Counted from the stretch's first letter, positions 32,808-42,320 are shown. The stretch: 64,000 nucleotides of DNA from JAZDRH01 sp047470865 (GCF_047470865.1 NZ_JAZDRH010000007.1:67787-131786), one strand, 5' to 3'. Program-made: numbers and translations. Notes: generated by a model from the letters alone, not told the origin.

Positions 32808-34361
32808 TTAACGGCGTAAATGGCGTAAACGAACTCCTGTTATTGCAAGCCCTACGACGAAACTAAAAATTCCGCCGACCACTAAAATAGCTATTTCCCA
32901 AGCACGCTTATCCCATGACCAGCGTAGCCAAAGTTCAGTAGGCTGATTATACCAAAGCACAAAGGCGACCATTAACCCACAGCCTACCAACAACTGTAGA
33001 AGGAATTTTATCCAGCCTTTTTGTGCTTTATAAACGCCAGCCCGCTGCAAGCCTAAAAGTAATAACCCAGCATTAAACACAGAGGATAATGAAGTAGCAA
33101 AAGCTAAACCCACATGTTTCCAGTGCCAAATTAAAATCAGGTTAAACAGCATATTCGCTACCATACAAAACACGGCAATTTTGACTGGCGTTTTTAAATC
33201 CTGCCGAGCAAAGTAACCTGGGGCTAGTACTTTAATCAGCATAAAGGTCAACACGCCTAACGAATAAGCTTGCAATGCTAGAGCCGCTTGGTGCACGTCG
33301 GCATCGGTCATTTTGCCATAGTGATAAAGCGTAGCTAATAACGGCTCCGCTAAGATACCCAAAGCTAAGGCTGCTGGCACACCTACTAATAAAACCATGC
33401 GCAACGCCCAGTCAATAGTGCTGGCAAACTCCTCTACATTCTCTTTTGTATGCTGCCGCGATAACGCTGGCAAAATAACGGTACCAATCGCAATACCAAA
33501 GGCACCTAACGGCAGTTCAGATAAACGATCAGCATAATACAACCAAGACACGCTGCCGTTTTCCAAAAATGAAGCTAACACTGTATCCAGTAACAAGTTC
33601 ACCTGACTTACGGACACAGCAAATAATGCCGGCAACATGAGCATCAAAATACGTCTAACACCTTCGTCTTTACGTACTAGCCGAGGAATAGGCAGTAATT
33701 TTAACTGCATTAAAAATGGCATTTGAAAAATAAGCTGCACAATACCTGCAATAAAAACGCCCCATCCTAAAGCCATAACTGGCTGGTCAAAATAAGGCGT
33801 TAAAAATAACACCGATAAAATCATGCAGAGATTGAGCAAGACAGGAGTAAAAGCAGGTGCTGCAAAACGGCCATAACTATTTAAAATACCACCACAAAAA
33901 GCGGTTAGAGAGATCAGCATTAAATAGGGAAAAGTGATACGTAAAAGGTCGCCAGCAAGCGCCATTTTAGCTGGATCATCTTTAAAACCTGGAGCAAACA
34001 GCATCATGATATAAGGCGCAAAAACAATTCCGAGCATTGTCAAAATAGTCAGCACAAAGCTTAAGGTGCCAGCTGTTCGATCAACTAATTGCTTTACCTC
34101 TGCCAGACTGCGTTTAGTTCTATATTCAGAAAGCACAGGCACAAATGCTTGGGCAAAAGCCCCTTCAGCAAACAGCCTACGTAAAAAATTAGGAATTTTA
34201 AAGGCGACAAAAAAAGCATCCGCCGCCGCACTAGAACCAAAAAAATTGGCAATCACTACATCACGCACCATACCCAACACGCGTGATAATAATGTCATTA
34301 CACTCACCACTATGCCTGAGCGCAACAAACCTGATTCTTTTTTAGCAATTACTTCAGCCAT
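32808..34361 (-). CDS. murJ: Lipid II flippase MurJ
   Basis: This MOP-superfamily membrane protein has 517 residues and about 14 transmembrane helices. It moves lipid II across the inner membrane for peptidoglycan synthesis. The ATG at 34361 (MAEVIAKKESGLLRSG) has AGGGGG about five bases upstream. Conserved charged residues are visible in SRVLGMVRDVVIANFFG near residue 25, FAEGAFAQAFVPVL near 65, and ADRLSELPLGAFGIAIGTVILPALS (in pieces) near 270. Divergent from rpsT, the usual Pseudomonas arrangement. Confidence 0.96.
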   Translation of the reverse strand: MAEVIAKKESGLLRSGIVVSVMTLLSRVLGMVRDVVIANFFGSSAAADAFFVAFKIPNFLRRLFAEGAFAQAFVPVLSEYRTKRSLAEVKQLVDRTAGTLSFVLTILTMLGIVFAPYIMMLFAPGFKDDPAKMALAGDLLRITFPYLMLISLTAFCGGILNSYGRFAAPAFTPVLLNLCMILSVLFLTPYFDQPVMALGWGVFIAGIVQLIFQMPFLMQLKLLPIPRLVRKDEGVRRILMLMLPALFAVSVSQVNLLLDTVLASFLENGSVSWLYYADRLSELPLGAFGIAIGTVILPALSRQHTKENVEEFASTIDWALRMVLLVGVPAALALGILAEPLLATLYHYGKMTDADVHQAALALQAYSLGVLTFMLIKVLAPGYFARQDLKTPVKIAVFCMVANMLFNLILIWHWKHVGLAFATSLSSVFNAGLLLLGLQRAGVYKAQKGWIKFLLQLLVGCGLMVAFVLWYNQPTELWLRWSWDKRAWEIAILVVGGIFSFVVGLAITGVRLRHLRR

Positions 34362-34547
34362 TTTGCCCCCTTTTGGCTCAAGCACCCAAGTTTAGTCTGA
34401 TGTGCTTATAGATGCTAGATAAGAAGATGCAGCAAATGAATTGTTACGCAATTCCACTTTATTTAGCCTAAGAGGTGCTGTGAATGAAAATTTCAGGTAC
34501 ACTTAGCGCGGTTGGTCGTAATCTGATGTGCAGTATTAGGTTTTAGC

Positions 34548-34575
34548 TTGACATCAAGCATCATTGCGGTATGAT
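34548..34575 (+). promoter_or_regulatory. Strong sigma-70 promoter of rpsT
   Basis: TTGACA (34548-34553), 16-bp spacer, TATGAT (34570-34575). The predicted transcript starts near 34582, 44 bases before the GTG start codon. Confidence 0.82.
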
Positions 34576-34625
34576 TCGCGACCTATTTTATTTCTTTTAT
34601 TCAGAAGTTTTCGAGGAGTTCGACG

Positions 34626-34898
34626 GTGGCCAACAGCCCTTCCGCCAAGAAACGCGCTAAACAGGCTGAGAAGCGTCGCAGCCATAACGGTAGCCTACGC
34701 TCAATGGTGCGCACCCACATCAAGAATGTGGTAAAAGCCATCGAAGCCAAAGATTTGGAAAAAGCTCAAGCAGCATACGTACTGGCAGTACCAGTAATTG
34801 ATCGTATGGCTGACAAAGGCATCATCCATAAAAACAAAGCAGCTCGTCATAAGAGCCGCCTGAACGAGCATTTAAAAGCTCTTCAAGCTGCTGCTTAA
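34626..34898 (+). CDS. rpsT: 30S ribosomal protein S20
   Basis: This 90-residue, very basic protein matches S20: ANSPSAKKRAKQAEKRRSHN at the start, VRTHIKNVVKAIEAKD in the middle and GIIHKNKAARHKSRLN near the end. It binds 16S rRNA early in 30S assembly. The start codon is GTG, as often in rpsT genes where poor initiation takes part in autoregulation; AGGAG lies about 8 bases upstream. Flanked by a strong promoter and a strong terminator, it is monocistronic. Confidence 0.98.
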   Translation: MANSPSAKKRAKQAEKRRSHNGSLRSMVRTHIKNVVKAIEAKDLEKAQAAYVLAVPVIDRMADKGIIHKNKAARHKSRLNEHLKALQAAA

Positions 34899-34909
34899 TT
34901 GATCTGCTA

Positions 34910-34939
34910 CTAAAAAACCGGCTTATGCCGGTTTTTTAG
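34910..34939 (+). terminator. Intrinsic terminator of rpsT
   Basis: CTAAAAAACCGGC / GCCGGTTTTTTAG, 13-bp stem, loop TTAT, 11 bases after the rpsT stop. Confidence 0.95.
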
Positions 34940-34954
34940 TATCTGTAAAACAGT

Positions 34955-34982
34955 AAAAGCCTATTCTATTGAATAGGCTTTT
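34955..34982 (-). terminator. Terminator overlapping the 3' end of the LplT-PlsC gene
   Basis: AAAAGCCTATTC / GAATAGGCTTTT with loop TATT. The stem includes the last codons and stop of the minus-strand gene, so coding and termination signals overlap. Confidence 0.85.
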
Positions 34983-36921
34983 CTGTTTCAGAGTTAGATG
35001 ACTGAACATCCAATACAGACTTAACCCCTAATGCGCGAATCTTTTCATACAAGATATCCATAGTAATATCCTTACTATTAATAGGCTCATCTACTTTTAA
35101 AATAACACGCGACCAAAAACCACGACGAAACGGCGTTTTCATGGCTGGCCCATCAATACGACTAAAATAAGAGCCCCATAAATTTAATAATGCCATTGGC
35201 ACTACTGGTACAGACTTACCCTCTTCATGAACTTGGTTCAGAATTTTCATTAAACCACCTTTAAACTCATGCATCAGGCCATCTCGAGTAATAGCGCCCT
35301 CTGGGAAAATAGCTAAAATATCGCCATCGCGTAATACCTGGGCAGCTTTAATAAAGGCTTCTTCGTAAATTTTTGGATCTTCTTTTTGTGGCGCTATAGG
35401 TATCGCCTTACCTGCACGAAACACAGCACCTAATACCTTAGACTGAAAAACCCTGTGATCCATCAAAAAGTAAACTGGGCGCGGGCTAGCGGCAAGTAAT
35501 AACACTGCATCAATAAAGCTCACATGGTTGCAGGTTAGCACTACTGCGCCTTGGCTTGGGATACGCTCTCTATCGCGCACATCAAAGCGATATACCAATG
35601 CTGTTAACACCCAAGCCACTAAGCGCCAAAAATACTCTGGCACTAATAAGAAGATATAGGTTGTGACTAATAAATTAAGCAATCCTATTACTAAAAAAAT
35701 CTGAGCGGCATTCAAGCCCAGCGTACTAAACAACATCACTAAAATAGCGCTAACCACCATAAATAACGCATTTAAAATATTATTTGCACCTATAATACGC
35801 GCGCGATATTCAGGTTCTGAGCGCTGCTGAATAAGTGCATACATGGGTACACTATATAATCCTGCAAACAAGCTAATGAAGCCTAAATCCAAGATAACTC
35901 GCCAGTAGTCACCACTCCAAAAGAACTGATAAGCAACTAAAGAACTCTCGCCAAGATTGGGTAGGTTTTGACTAGCAAAATAAAAATCAACACAAAAAAT
36001 CGTAATACCTAATGCACCAATGGGCACTAACCCCACTTCAACTTGCTTACGACTAAGAACCTCACAAAGTAATGAGCCAACGCCAATACCAACAGAAAAC
36101 ACTCCTAACAGAGCTAAGGTTACTGACGGCATTCCTTGCAACGCACTCTGAGCATATTCTGGGAATAAACTTAAAAAAGCAGCACCTAAAAACCACATCC
36201 AGCTAATACCTAGCATAGAGTGAAAAATTGCTGGGGTTTGACGAGCAAACTTTAAATTGCGCCAAGTTTCAGAAAAAGGATTTAAATTAATTTTCAGCTG
36301 AGGGTTTAGTGCCTGCTGGCCAGGTACGAACTGCACGGCAATACGTCCTAAAATAGCGAGTAATAAACAAATACCTGCAACCCAAGTACCGCCTATTTCT
36401 GGAATCTCTATAAAACTACCACCAACAATCTGCCCTAATAAAATGGCAATAAAAGTACCTGACTCAACAACCGCATTACCGCCAAGTAACTCTCTATCGC
36501 TCAAAGCTTCTGGCAGATAGGCATATTTGACGGGACCAAATAAGGTTGACTGCAAGCCCATAAAGAATGTGCAAACAAGTAATAACACCGGATCAGCCAA
36601 ATAAAAACCAACCGCCCCCACTGCCATAACTAAGATTTCCATATTTTTTATATGGCGCATCATCCAAGCTTTATCGTACTTATCACTTAGCTGGCCAGAA
36701 GTGGCTGAAAAAAGGAAAAACGGAAGGATAAACACACCACCAATTAAAGCCGAAGCGGAGGTGGCAGATAAGCCAAATAATGAAATTTGATAGGTTGCCA
36801 TAATGATGAAGGCAAACTTCATAACATTATCATTAGCAGCCCCTAAAAACTGCGTCCAAAAAAACGGGGCAAATCGACGTTTAACTAACAAGCTAAACTG
36901 GTTAGAGCCTTGATCTGACAT
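34966..36921 (-). CDS. LplT-like MFS transporter fused to a PlsC-type acyltransferase
   Basis: Residues 1-420 form an MFS domain of 12 helices like the lysophospholipid flippase LplT (FFWTQFLGAANDNVMKFAFI, in pieces, near residue 15). Residues 430-640 form a PlsC acyltransferase with the HX4D motif in TCNHVSFIDAVLLL near 460 and FPEGAITRDG near 535. The fusion resembles the first two parts of the three-part LplT-Aas proteins but lacks the AMP-binding acyl-ACP synthetase. It probably re-acylates lysophospholipids flipped to the inner leaflet, taking acyl groups from acyl-ACP or acyl-CoA. That role is inferred from domains. Confidence 0.88.
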   Translation of the reverse strand: MSDQGSNQFSLLVKRRFAPFFWTQFLGAANDNVMKFAFIIMATYQISLFGLSATSASALIGGVFILPFFLFSATSGQLSDKYDKAWMMRHIKNMEILVMAVGAVGFYLADPVLLLVCTFFMGLQSTLFGPVKYAYLPEALSDRELLGGNAVVESGTFIAILLGQIVGGSFIEIPEIGGTWVAGICLLLAILGRIAVQFVPGQQALNPQLKINLNPFSETWRNLKFARQTPAIFHSMLGISWMWFLGAAFLSLFPEYAQSALQGMPSVTLALLGVFSVGIGVGSLLCEVLSRKQVEVGLVPIGALGITIFCVDFYFASQNLPNLGESSLVAYQFFWSGDYWRVILDLGFISLFAGLYSVPMYALIQQRSEPEYRARIIGANNILNALFMVVSAILVMLFSTLGLNAAQIFLVIGLLNLLVTTYIFLLVPEYFWRLVAWVLTALVYRFDVRDRERIPSQGAVVLTCNHVSFIDAVLLLAASPRPVYFLMDHRVFQSKVLGAVFRAGKAIPIAPQKEDPKIYEEAFIKAAQVLRDGDILAIFPEGAITRDGLMHEFKGGLMKILNQVHEEGKSVPVVPMALLNLWGSYFSRIDGPAMKTPFRRGFWSRVILKVDEPINSKDITMDILYEKIRALGVKSVLDVQSSNSETEKPIQ

Positions 36922-37154
36922 ATAAATCCCTTAATTACTATGATTAGTAATAACACCTGATGTCATTACCAATGGCTTTATGGTTACAGTCTATCACCAC
37001 TCTTTTTAGCCTCTCACCTTAAAAACAGCTTCACTTGATGCCATAAACTTTAACAATGACTAGCTAAGAACTACAGTTTTCATACTAAACCTAGTCCGTT
37101 TTTAACACTAGTCACAGTACTAATAGGCTCAATATTACATGATGTAATACTCAT

Positions 37155-37601
37155 TTATGGCACTCGACGTAAAGCCCGTACTCCATAATAAAGAGCAATA
37201 CTTACACTCAATAAAAACAACCATAATGAATAGGCGGTGATGTAGTCAAAGAGTAGAATTTTATAGGTTGGTAGTGCCTGTGGCAGTTGTTTTTGTTGCT
37301 GTAAATAAGCAATTTGCTCGCCCGTTAGGGGCAAATAACTAGTGTTACCATAAGGATTAAGAAGTACGTACCCTTTATCAGTCAATCCTAAACCTAAAAA
37401 AAACCATTGCTTAGTTAGATGAAAGCCCAAAACATAATCAACACCCTGATAGTGAACAAAAGTTCTGGGCTCAACAGGATGCAACACGTCCGACTCGCCA
37501 AACAAAAATGGCATAGAACGCACTGTTTTAGCTTGCGCTATAAAACTAATACTCGAACAGGTAATACAACAAATAATAATTAGAAATGCTCTTAAGCTCA
37601 T
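37155..37601 (-). CDS. Small membrane-anchored protein of unknown function, paralogue A
   Basis: The protein has a signal peptide (MSLRAFLIIICCITCSSIS), an exported domain of about 80 residues and a C-terminal transmembrane helix (SLWLFLLSVSIALYYGV) followed by a basic tail. It is clearly homologous to the next gene: both share LFGESD/FFGESD, a Tyr-x-LGF step, T-K-W-F and D-K-G-Y blocks, and LPQ-LP-Y before the helix. I know no named family. ATG 37601 is chosen; ATG 37610 in frame is equally possible, and neither has a good Shine-Dalgarno. Confidence 0.72.
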   Translation of the reverse strand: MSLRAFLIIICCITCSSISFIAQAKTVRSMPFLFGESDVLHPVEPRTFVHYQGVDYVLGFHLTKQWFFLGLGLTDKGYVLLNPYGNTSYLPLTGEQIAYLQQQKQLPQALPTYKILLFDYITAYSLWLFLLSVSIALYYGVRALRRVP

Positions 37602-37716
37602 AAAAGGCATCTTGCATAAATCAGATTGCAAAGTAAGACGAGCGAAAAGCAATTAAGCCACATAGGACACTAAAACTGGCAGCACAACTGTCCCAGCTAT
37701 ACTGCCAGCAGAAACA

Positions 37717-38157
37717 CTAAGCCGCGACCTCTTCCTCTTCTTTCTTAGAGAAAATACCTTTTAGCACAAAAAAGCCTAGAACTAACAATGCAATCCATAA
37801 GGAAAAACCTTTTAAATATTCCAAGGTTGGTACGCTATAGCTAGGCAGAGTTTGGGGCAGCAAATCATCAGCTTGCAAATCTTTTACTAAGCCAGCATCT
37901 AGAAAAATATAGGTATTCTTGTTGTGCTTATCAATCAGAATATAGCCTTTATCCTGAGCATATAAGCCAAAAATAAACCACTTGGTATAAACCCTAAAAC
38001 CTAGTTGATATTCGTCTCGACCTACTTTAATAGGCGCTACTTCTTCAATAGGATAAAGCTCATCACTTTCACCAAAAAATACAGGAATACCAGCATAACT
38101 GTGGCTACTAAATAGCAAAGCAAACATAATTAAGCACGCAGAGTAGATTTTTTTCAT
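37717..38157 (-). CDS. Small membrane-anchored protein of unknown function, paralogue B
   Basis: The 146-residue protein has a signal peptide ending near HSYAG, an exported domain containing FFGESDELYPIEE, YQLGFRVYTKWFIFGLYAQDKGYILID (in pieces) and LPQTLPSYSVP, and a C-terminal helix (SLWIALLVLGFFVLKG) with a charged KKEEEEVAA tail. It is the tandem duplicate of paralogue A, with a ~115-bp gap. The exported domain probably faces the periplasm with the C-terminus in the cytoplasm. The function is not known and no family is recognised. Confidence 0.75.
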   Translation of the reverse strand: MKKIYSACLIMFALLFSSHSYAGIPVFFGESDELYPIEEVAPIKVGRDEYQLGFRVYTKWFIFGLYAQDKGYILIDKHNKNTYIFLDAGLVKDLQADDLLPQTLPSYSVPTLEYLKGFSLWIALLVLGFFVLKGIFSKKEEEEVAA

Positions 38158-38478
38158 ACATTGTCTCTAAAGTTAGTTTTTAGTTGGGGCAGCAACTTGC
38201 ATAACGCAACGCATTCAATGTCATGTTGTTAGCGCTATTGAGTAATTTCTTAGCGCAACAAGTACGGGCAATAAAGACTTTGTTTTACATGAACACAAGC
38301 AAGAATAACTCTTGAAAAAGCAGAACAAGCAAAAGCAGAATAGTATTTACAGCAACGCATCATGACCATTCTATAGACAATAGATAAAATATTTTGTCAC
38401 ATATAATTAAATCTTTTAGCAAAAAAAATCCTGCAAAGCCAAAGCATTGCAGGATTTTAAATTACTCAATATCGCGAT
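38158..38478. other. 321-bp gap between thrC and paralogue B
   Basis: No gene seen. It contains the thrC terminator (38421-38458) and an imperfect inverted repeat TTGTTAGCGCT ... AGCGCAACAA near 38226-38262 (one bulged base), both upstream of paralogue B on the minus strand. Promoter hexamers for paralogue B are not clear. Confidence 0.5.
38421..38458 (-). terminator. Intrinsic terminator of hom-thrC
   Basis: AAAATCCTGCAA / TTGCAGGATTTT with a 10-base loop. The extra A residues at 38421-38424 form the U-run on the minus strand. It lies 21 bases after thrC. Confidence 0.9.
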
Positions 38479-39888
38479 TTACAAAGCTTTACCGCGATTT
38501 CCATGCTGACTAACAAAGTTTTGTACTGCCTTAATATCATTCGCCAGCACAGTACAACGCTCTTCACGCTCAAATAAATCGACCATATGCGCAGGAAGCG
38601 CTGGTGTTTTGCCAGGCACTGCCTTTTCGACTGCTTCTGGGAATTTAACAGGATGCGCTGTGCCTAGTGTAATCATTGGCACTGCCAAGCTACGGCGACA
38701 CTCACGTGCGGCATGAACCCCAATAGCCGTATGAGGATCTAGTAACTCACCAGTTTGGGCATAAACCTGAGCAATAGTTGCGCAGGTTTGCTCATCATTG
38801 ACAGCGAGTGAGTCAAATAGCTTACGCACTTCAATCCAACGATCCTCTTCTACCGCAAGCTTACCTGTGGCCTTAAAGTCATCCATTAATTGAGCGACCA
38901 AAGCACCGTTACGACCATGCATATCAAATAAAAGGCGCTCAAAATTTGACGACACCATAATATCCATTGACGGCGATAATGTTGGATGCAAGGTATCTTT
39001 AAAGTACTGATTGCCGCTCATGAAGCGATGCAAAATATCATTGCGGTTGGTTGCCACAATCAATTGATTGATTGGCAGACCCATATTTCGCGCCAAGTAG
39101 CCCGCAAAAATATCGCCAAAATTACCAGTTGGTACAGAGAACGCAACGGAGCGTGCCGGCGCACCTACTTGTAATGCAGCATGGAAGTAATACACCACTT
39201 GCGCCATGATCCGTGCCCAGTTAATAGAATTAACTGCCACTAGGCGTGTGCCTTTTAAGAAGGCTTGGTCAGCGAAACTAGCTTTGACCATTTCTTGGCA
39301 ATCGTCAAAATTACCTTCGATAGCGATATTATGGATGTTATCGCTAATGGCGCTCGTCATCTGGCGGCGCTGAACCTCAGAAACACGGTTATGTGGATGC
39401 AGAATAAAAATATCCACATTCTCGCAACGGCGACAACCTTCAATAGCCGCAGATCCAGTATCACCTGAAGTAGCGCCCAAAATAACAGCACGCTCATTAC
39501 GTTTAGTCAGCATGTGGTCAAGCAAACGGCCTAACAATTGCAAAGCGAAATCTTTAAATGCTAAGGTCGGGCCATGGAACAGCTCCAATACCCACTCATT
39601 GCTATCGAGCTGACGCAATGGCGCAACCGCTGCGTGCGCAAAAACCGCATAGGTTTCTTCAAGGATTTGTTTAAAGTCTGCATCACTAATGCTTCCCTCA
39701 ACAAAAGGGCGCATCACATGAAAAGCCAACTCATGATAAGGCAAGCCGTTCCATGATTGAATCTGCTCAAGCGTAAAGCGAGGTAGATTTTCTGGAACAT
39801 AAAGTCCACCATCATTAGCCAAGCCAGCTAATAATACTTCTTCAAAATTCAATGCCGGCGCATTGCCGCGAGTACTGATATAACGCAT
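38479..39888 (-). CDS. thrC: Threonine synthase
   Basis: This 469-residue PLP-dependent enzyme converts O-phosphohomoserine to threonine. It is the longer class 2 type typical of pseudomonads. The PLP lysine lies in LAFKDFALQLLGRLLDHML near residue 112; the phosphate-binding loop is in ILGATSGDTGSAAIEG near 140. N-terminus MRYISTRGNAPALNFEEVLLAGLANDGGLYVPE (in pieces) is characteristic. It follows hom by 26 bp in one operon. No threonine/isoleucine leader peptide is seen before hom. Confidence 0.97.
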   Translation of the reverse strand: MRYISTRGNAPALNFEEVLLAGLANDGGLYVPENLPRFTLEQIQSWNGLPYHELAFHVMRPFVEGSISDADFKQILEETYAVFAHAAVAPLRQLDSNEWVLELFHGPTLAFKDFALQLLGRLLDHMLTKRNERAVILGATSGDTGSAAIEGCRRCENVDIFILHPHNRVSEVQRRQMTSAISDNIHNIAIEGNFDDCQEMVKASFADQAFLKGTRLVAVNSINWARIMAQVVYYFHAALQVGAPARSVAFSVPTGNFGDIFAGYLARNMGLPINQLIVATNRNDILHRFMSGNQYFKDTLHPTLSPSMDIMVSSNFERLLFDMHGRNGALVAQLMDDFKATGKLAVEEDRWIEVRKLFDSLAVNDEQTCATIAQVYAQTGELLDPHTAIGVHAARECRRSLAVPMITLGTAHPVKFPEAVEKAVPGKTPALPAHMVDLFEREERCTVLANDIKAVQNFVSQHGNRGKAL

Positions 39889-39914
39889 ATCTAAACCTGT
39901 TAGCCTTACGCCAA

Positions 39915-41222
39915 TTAATTAGTTAACTGCTCAACACGAATACGCACTACGTTACCTGTAATGCTGTCTAGCGCTTCAAGTGCAACAATTGCATCATTAA
40001 TACGACTTTCTGTTACGCGATGCGTTACAAGAATCATTGGCACCTTGCCTTCCTGTTCATCCGCTTCTTGTTGAATAATAGACTCAATATTGATTCCACG
40101 CTCAGACATAATAGACGCTACTTTGGCTAGTACACCTGGATTATCACTGGCTTGAATACGTAAATAGTACGCACTTTCACAGTCAGTGATTGGCAGAATC
40201 GGCAAGCTCGATAATGCATCTGTTTGGAATGCTAGATAAGGGACTCGTGCTTCTGGCTCTGCTTCCATAACACGCGCAACATCAATAATATCTGCAATAA
40301 CAGCCGAAGCGGTTGGCTCCATGCCAGCCCCAGCGCCGTAATACAAAGTATCGCCAATGGCATCGCCATTCACCATAACTGCATTCATCACACCATTAAC
40401 ATTGGCGATTAAACGATCTGCAGGGATTAATGTAGGATGTACACGTAATTCAATACCTTTCTCAGTACGACGCGCCACACCTAAATGCTTAATGCGATAA
40501 CCTAGTTTCTCTGCATAATTCACATCTGTTGTCGTCAACTGAGTGATGCCTTCTGTATAGGCCTTATCAAACTGTAATGGAATACCAAAAGCGATAGATG
40601 CCAAAATAGTTAGCTTATGAGCTGCATCAATGCCTTCAACATCAAACGTTGGATCAGCTTCGGCATAGCCTAGTGCTTGAGCTTCCTTTAGCACATCTTC
40701 AAAAGCACGGCCCTTCTCACGCATTTCGCTTAAAATAAAGTTGCCCGTACCATTAATAATGCCAGCTAACCAGTTAATGCGATTAGCTGCTAAGCCTTCA
40801 CGAATAGCTTTAATAACAGGAATGCCACCAGCTACAGCAGCCTCAAAACCAACACACACGCCTTTTTCACGGGCCTTAGCAAAAATTTCATTGCCATGTA
40901 CTGCAATGAGCGCTTTATTGGCTGTAATAACATGCTTGCCGTTTTCTATTGCTTGCAAAACGAGATCTTTTGCAATGGTGTAGCCACCAATTAGCTCAAC
41001 GACCACATCAATTTCAGGGTTAGTAACAACGGTGAATACATCATCGGTAATAAGCGTATCGCTGGTATCGCAGTTAGGGTTCAGTGCACGGGTAGCTACT
41101 TGCACAACCTCTATAGCGCGACCCGCACGACGGGTAATCTCTTCTGCGTTGCGCTTGAGTACGTTAAAGGTACCGCCACCCACAGTACCTAGTCCACATA
41201 TACCAACTTTTACCGGTTTCAC
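39915..41222 (-). CDS. hom: Homoserine dehydrogenase
   Basis: This 435-residue enzyme reduces aspartate semialdehyde to homoserine. N-terminal nucleotide-binding GICGLGTVGGGTFNVL is at residues 8-23. The catalytic domain has ANKALIAVHG near 103, GGIPVIKAIREGLAANRINWLAGIINGTGNFIL (in pieces) near 130, and YAEADPTFDVEGIDAAHK near 185. A C-terminal ACT domain (YYLRIQASDNPGVLAKVASIMSERGINIESI, in pieces) gives threonine feedback. Upstream is xerD with only 154 bp between; dsbC, which sits there in Pseudomonas, is missing. Confidence 0.97.
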   Translation of the reverse strand: MKPVKVGICGLGTVGGGTFNVLKRNAEEITRRAGRAIEVVQVATRALNPNCDTSDTLITDDVFTVVTNPEIDVVVELIGGYTIAKDLVLQAIENGKHVITANKALIAVHGNEIFAKAREKGVCVGFEAAVAGGIPVIKAIREGLAANRINWLAGIINGTGNFILSEMREKGRAFEDVLKEAQALGYAEADPTFDVEGIDAAHKLTILASIAFGIPLQFDKAYTEGITQLTTTDVNYAEKLGYRIKHLGVARRTEKGIELRVHPTLIPADRLIANVNGVMNAVMVNGDAIGDTLYYGAGAGMEPTASAVIADIIDVARVMEAEPEARVPYLAFQTDALSSLPILPITDCESAYYLRIQASDNPGVLAKVASIMSERGINIESIIQQEADEQEGKVPMILVTHRVTESRINDAIVALEALDSITGNVVRIRVEQLTN

Positions 41223-41376
41223 GCTATATCTTCCCCGTAAAATGAATTGAAAAGCAATTTAATTAAAGTTCTTATCTCTAGCACTGCAACTTGCTAGATC
41301 ATGAAAAAGTAGCCTGTAAGGCTATCACATTTGGCAAAAAAACGTATCAGTCATTATTGAATAATCCGCCCAAGTA

Positions 41377-42276
41377 CTATGCCCTTGGATGATGCTGCTC
41401 ATGTAGTTGCTGCAATCTGGCACGTGCCACATGCGTATAAATCTGCGTTGTTGATAAATCTGTATGGCCTAACAGCATTTGTACAACTCGCAAATCCGCA
41501 CCATGATTAAGCAAATGCGTAGCAAAGGCATGACGCAATGTATGGGGCGACAAGTGTTTATTAATCCCAGCAACCTGTGCGTGCAACTTAATGCGATGCC
41601 AGAATGTTTGACGCGTCATTTGCACTGCTCTATTGCTGGGAAACACTACATCTGAAGCCCTACCTTGTAGCAAGGTTAAGCGTGCTCCCTGTAAGTAATC
41701 TGTCAAACTATCAATCGCTTGCTCACCCAGTGGTACTAGACGCTCTTTATCACCTTTACCTGTAATACGAATAACCCCTTGCCGTAGATTAACTTCGTCC
41801 AACCTAAGGCTAACTAACTCAGTTACACGTAGTCCACAAGCATATAGCACTTCTAACATGCAGCGATCACGTATGCCCAAAGTATCTGTTAAGTCAGGAG
41901 CTGCTAGTAATGCTTCTACATCAGCTTCAGATAATGAGGCCGGTAAAGCACGCCCCACTTTAGGAAGTTCTACCTGTAATGTAGGGTCTTTTTCGATACG
42001 CTTTTCTTCTAACAAATAATGATAAAAACCGCGTACCCCTGAAAGAAAGCGCGCAGTAGAACGTGCCTTATAGTTTTCTTGCATGCGAAACGCTAAATAG
42101 TCCAAAACATGTAACCGCTCAACTTGATCCAAGCGCACCTGCTGTTTCACCTCAAGCCATGCTGCAAAATGCGTAAGATCACTGTGATAAGCACTGCGTG
42201 TATTTTGCGACAAACCACGTTGCAACCAGAGCGCATCTAAGTACTGATTAATCAATGTTTCATTGCTTATAACCAT
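41377..42276 (-). CDS. xerD: Tyrosine recombinase XerD
   Basis: XerD and XerC resolve chromosome dimers at dif. This 299-residue protein has the N-terminal SAM-like core-binding domain and a C-terminal catalytic domain. Catalytic residues: ACGLRVTELVSLRL (first Arg), GKGDKERLVPL (Lys), HTLRHAFATHLLNHGADLR (His-Leu-Arg-His), LLGHTDLSTTQIYTHVA (His and Tyr nucleophile). XerD rather than XerC by the xerD-hom-thrC neighbourhood and length. Divergent from the tor operon. Confidence 0.95.
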   Translation of the reverse strand: MVISNETLINQYLDALWLQRGLSQNTRSAYHSDLTHFAAWLEVKQQVRLDQVERLHVLDYLAFRMQENYKARSTARFLSGVRGFYHYLLEEKRIEKDPTLQVELPKVGRALPASLSEADVEALLAAPDLTDTLGIRDRCMLEVLYACGLRVTELVSLRLDEVNLRQGVIRITGKGDKERLVPLGEQAIDSLTDYLQGARLTLLQGRASDVVFPSNRAVQMTRQTFWHRIKLHAQVAGINKHLSPHTLRHAFATHLLNHGADLRVVQMLLGHTDLSTTQIYTHVARARLQQLHEQHHPRA

Positions 42277-42320
42277 ATTTCAAACGTCCTTACACCTAGC
42301 AATTCAGACTATTACACTCG

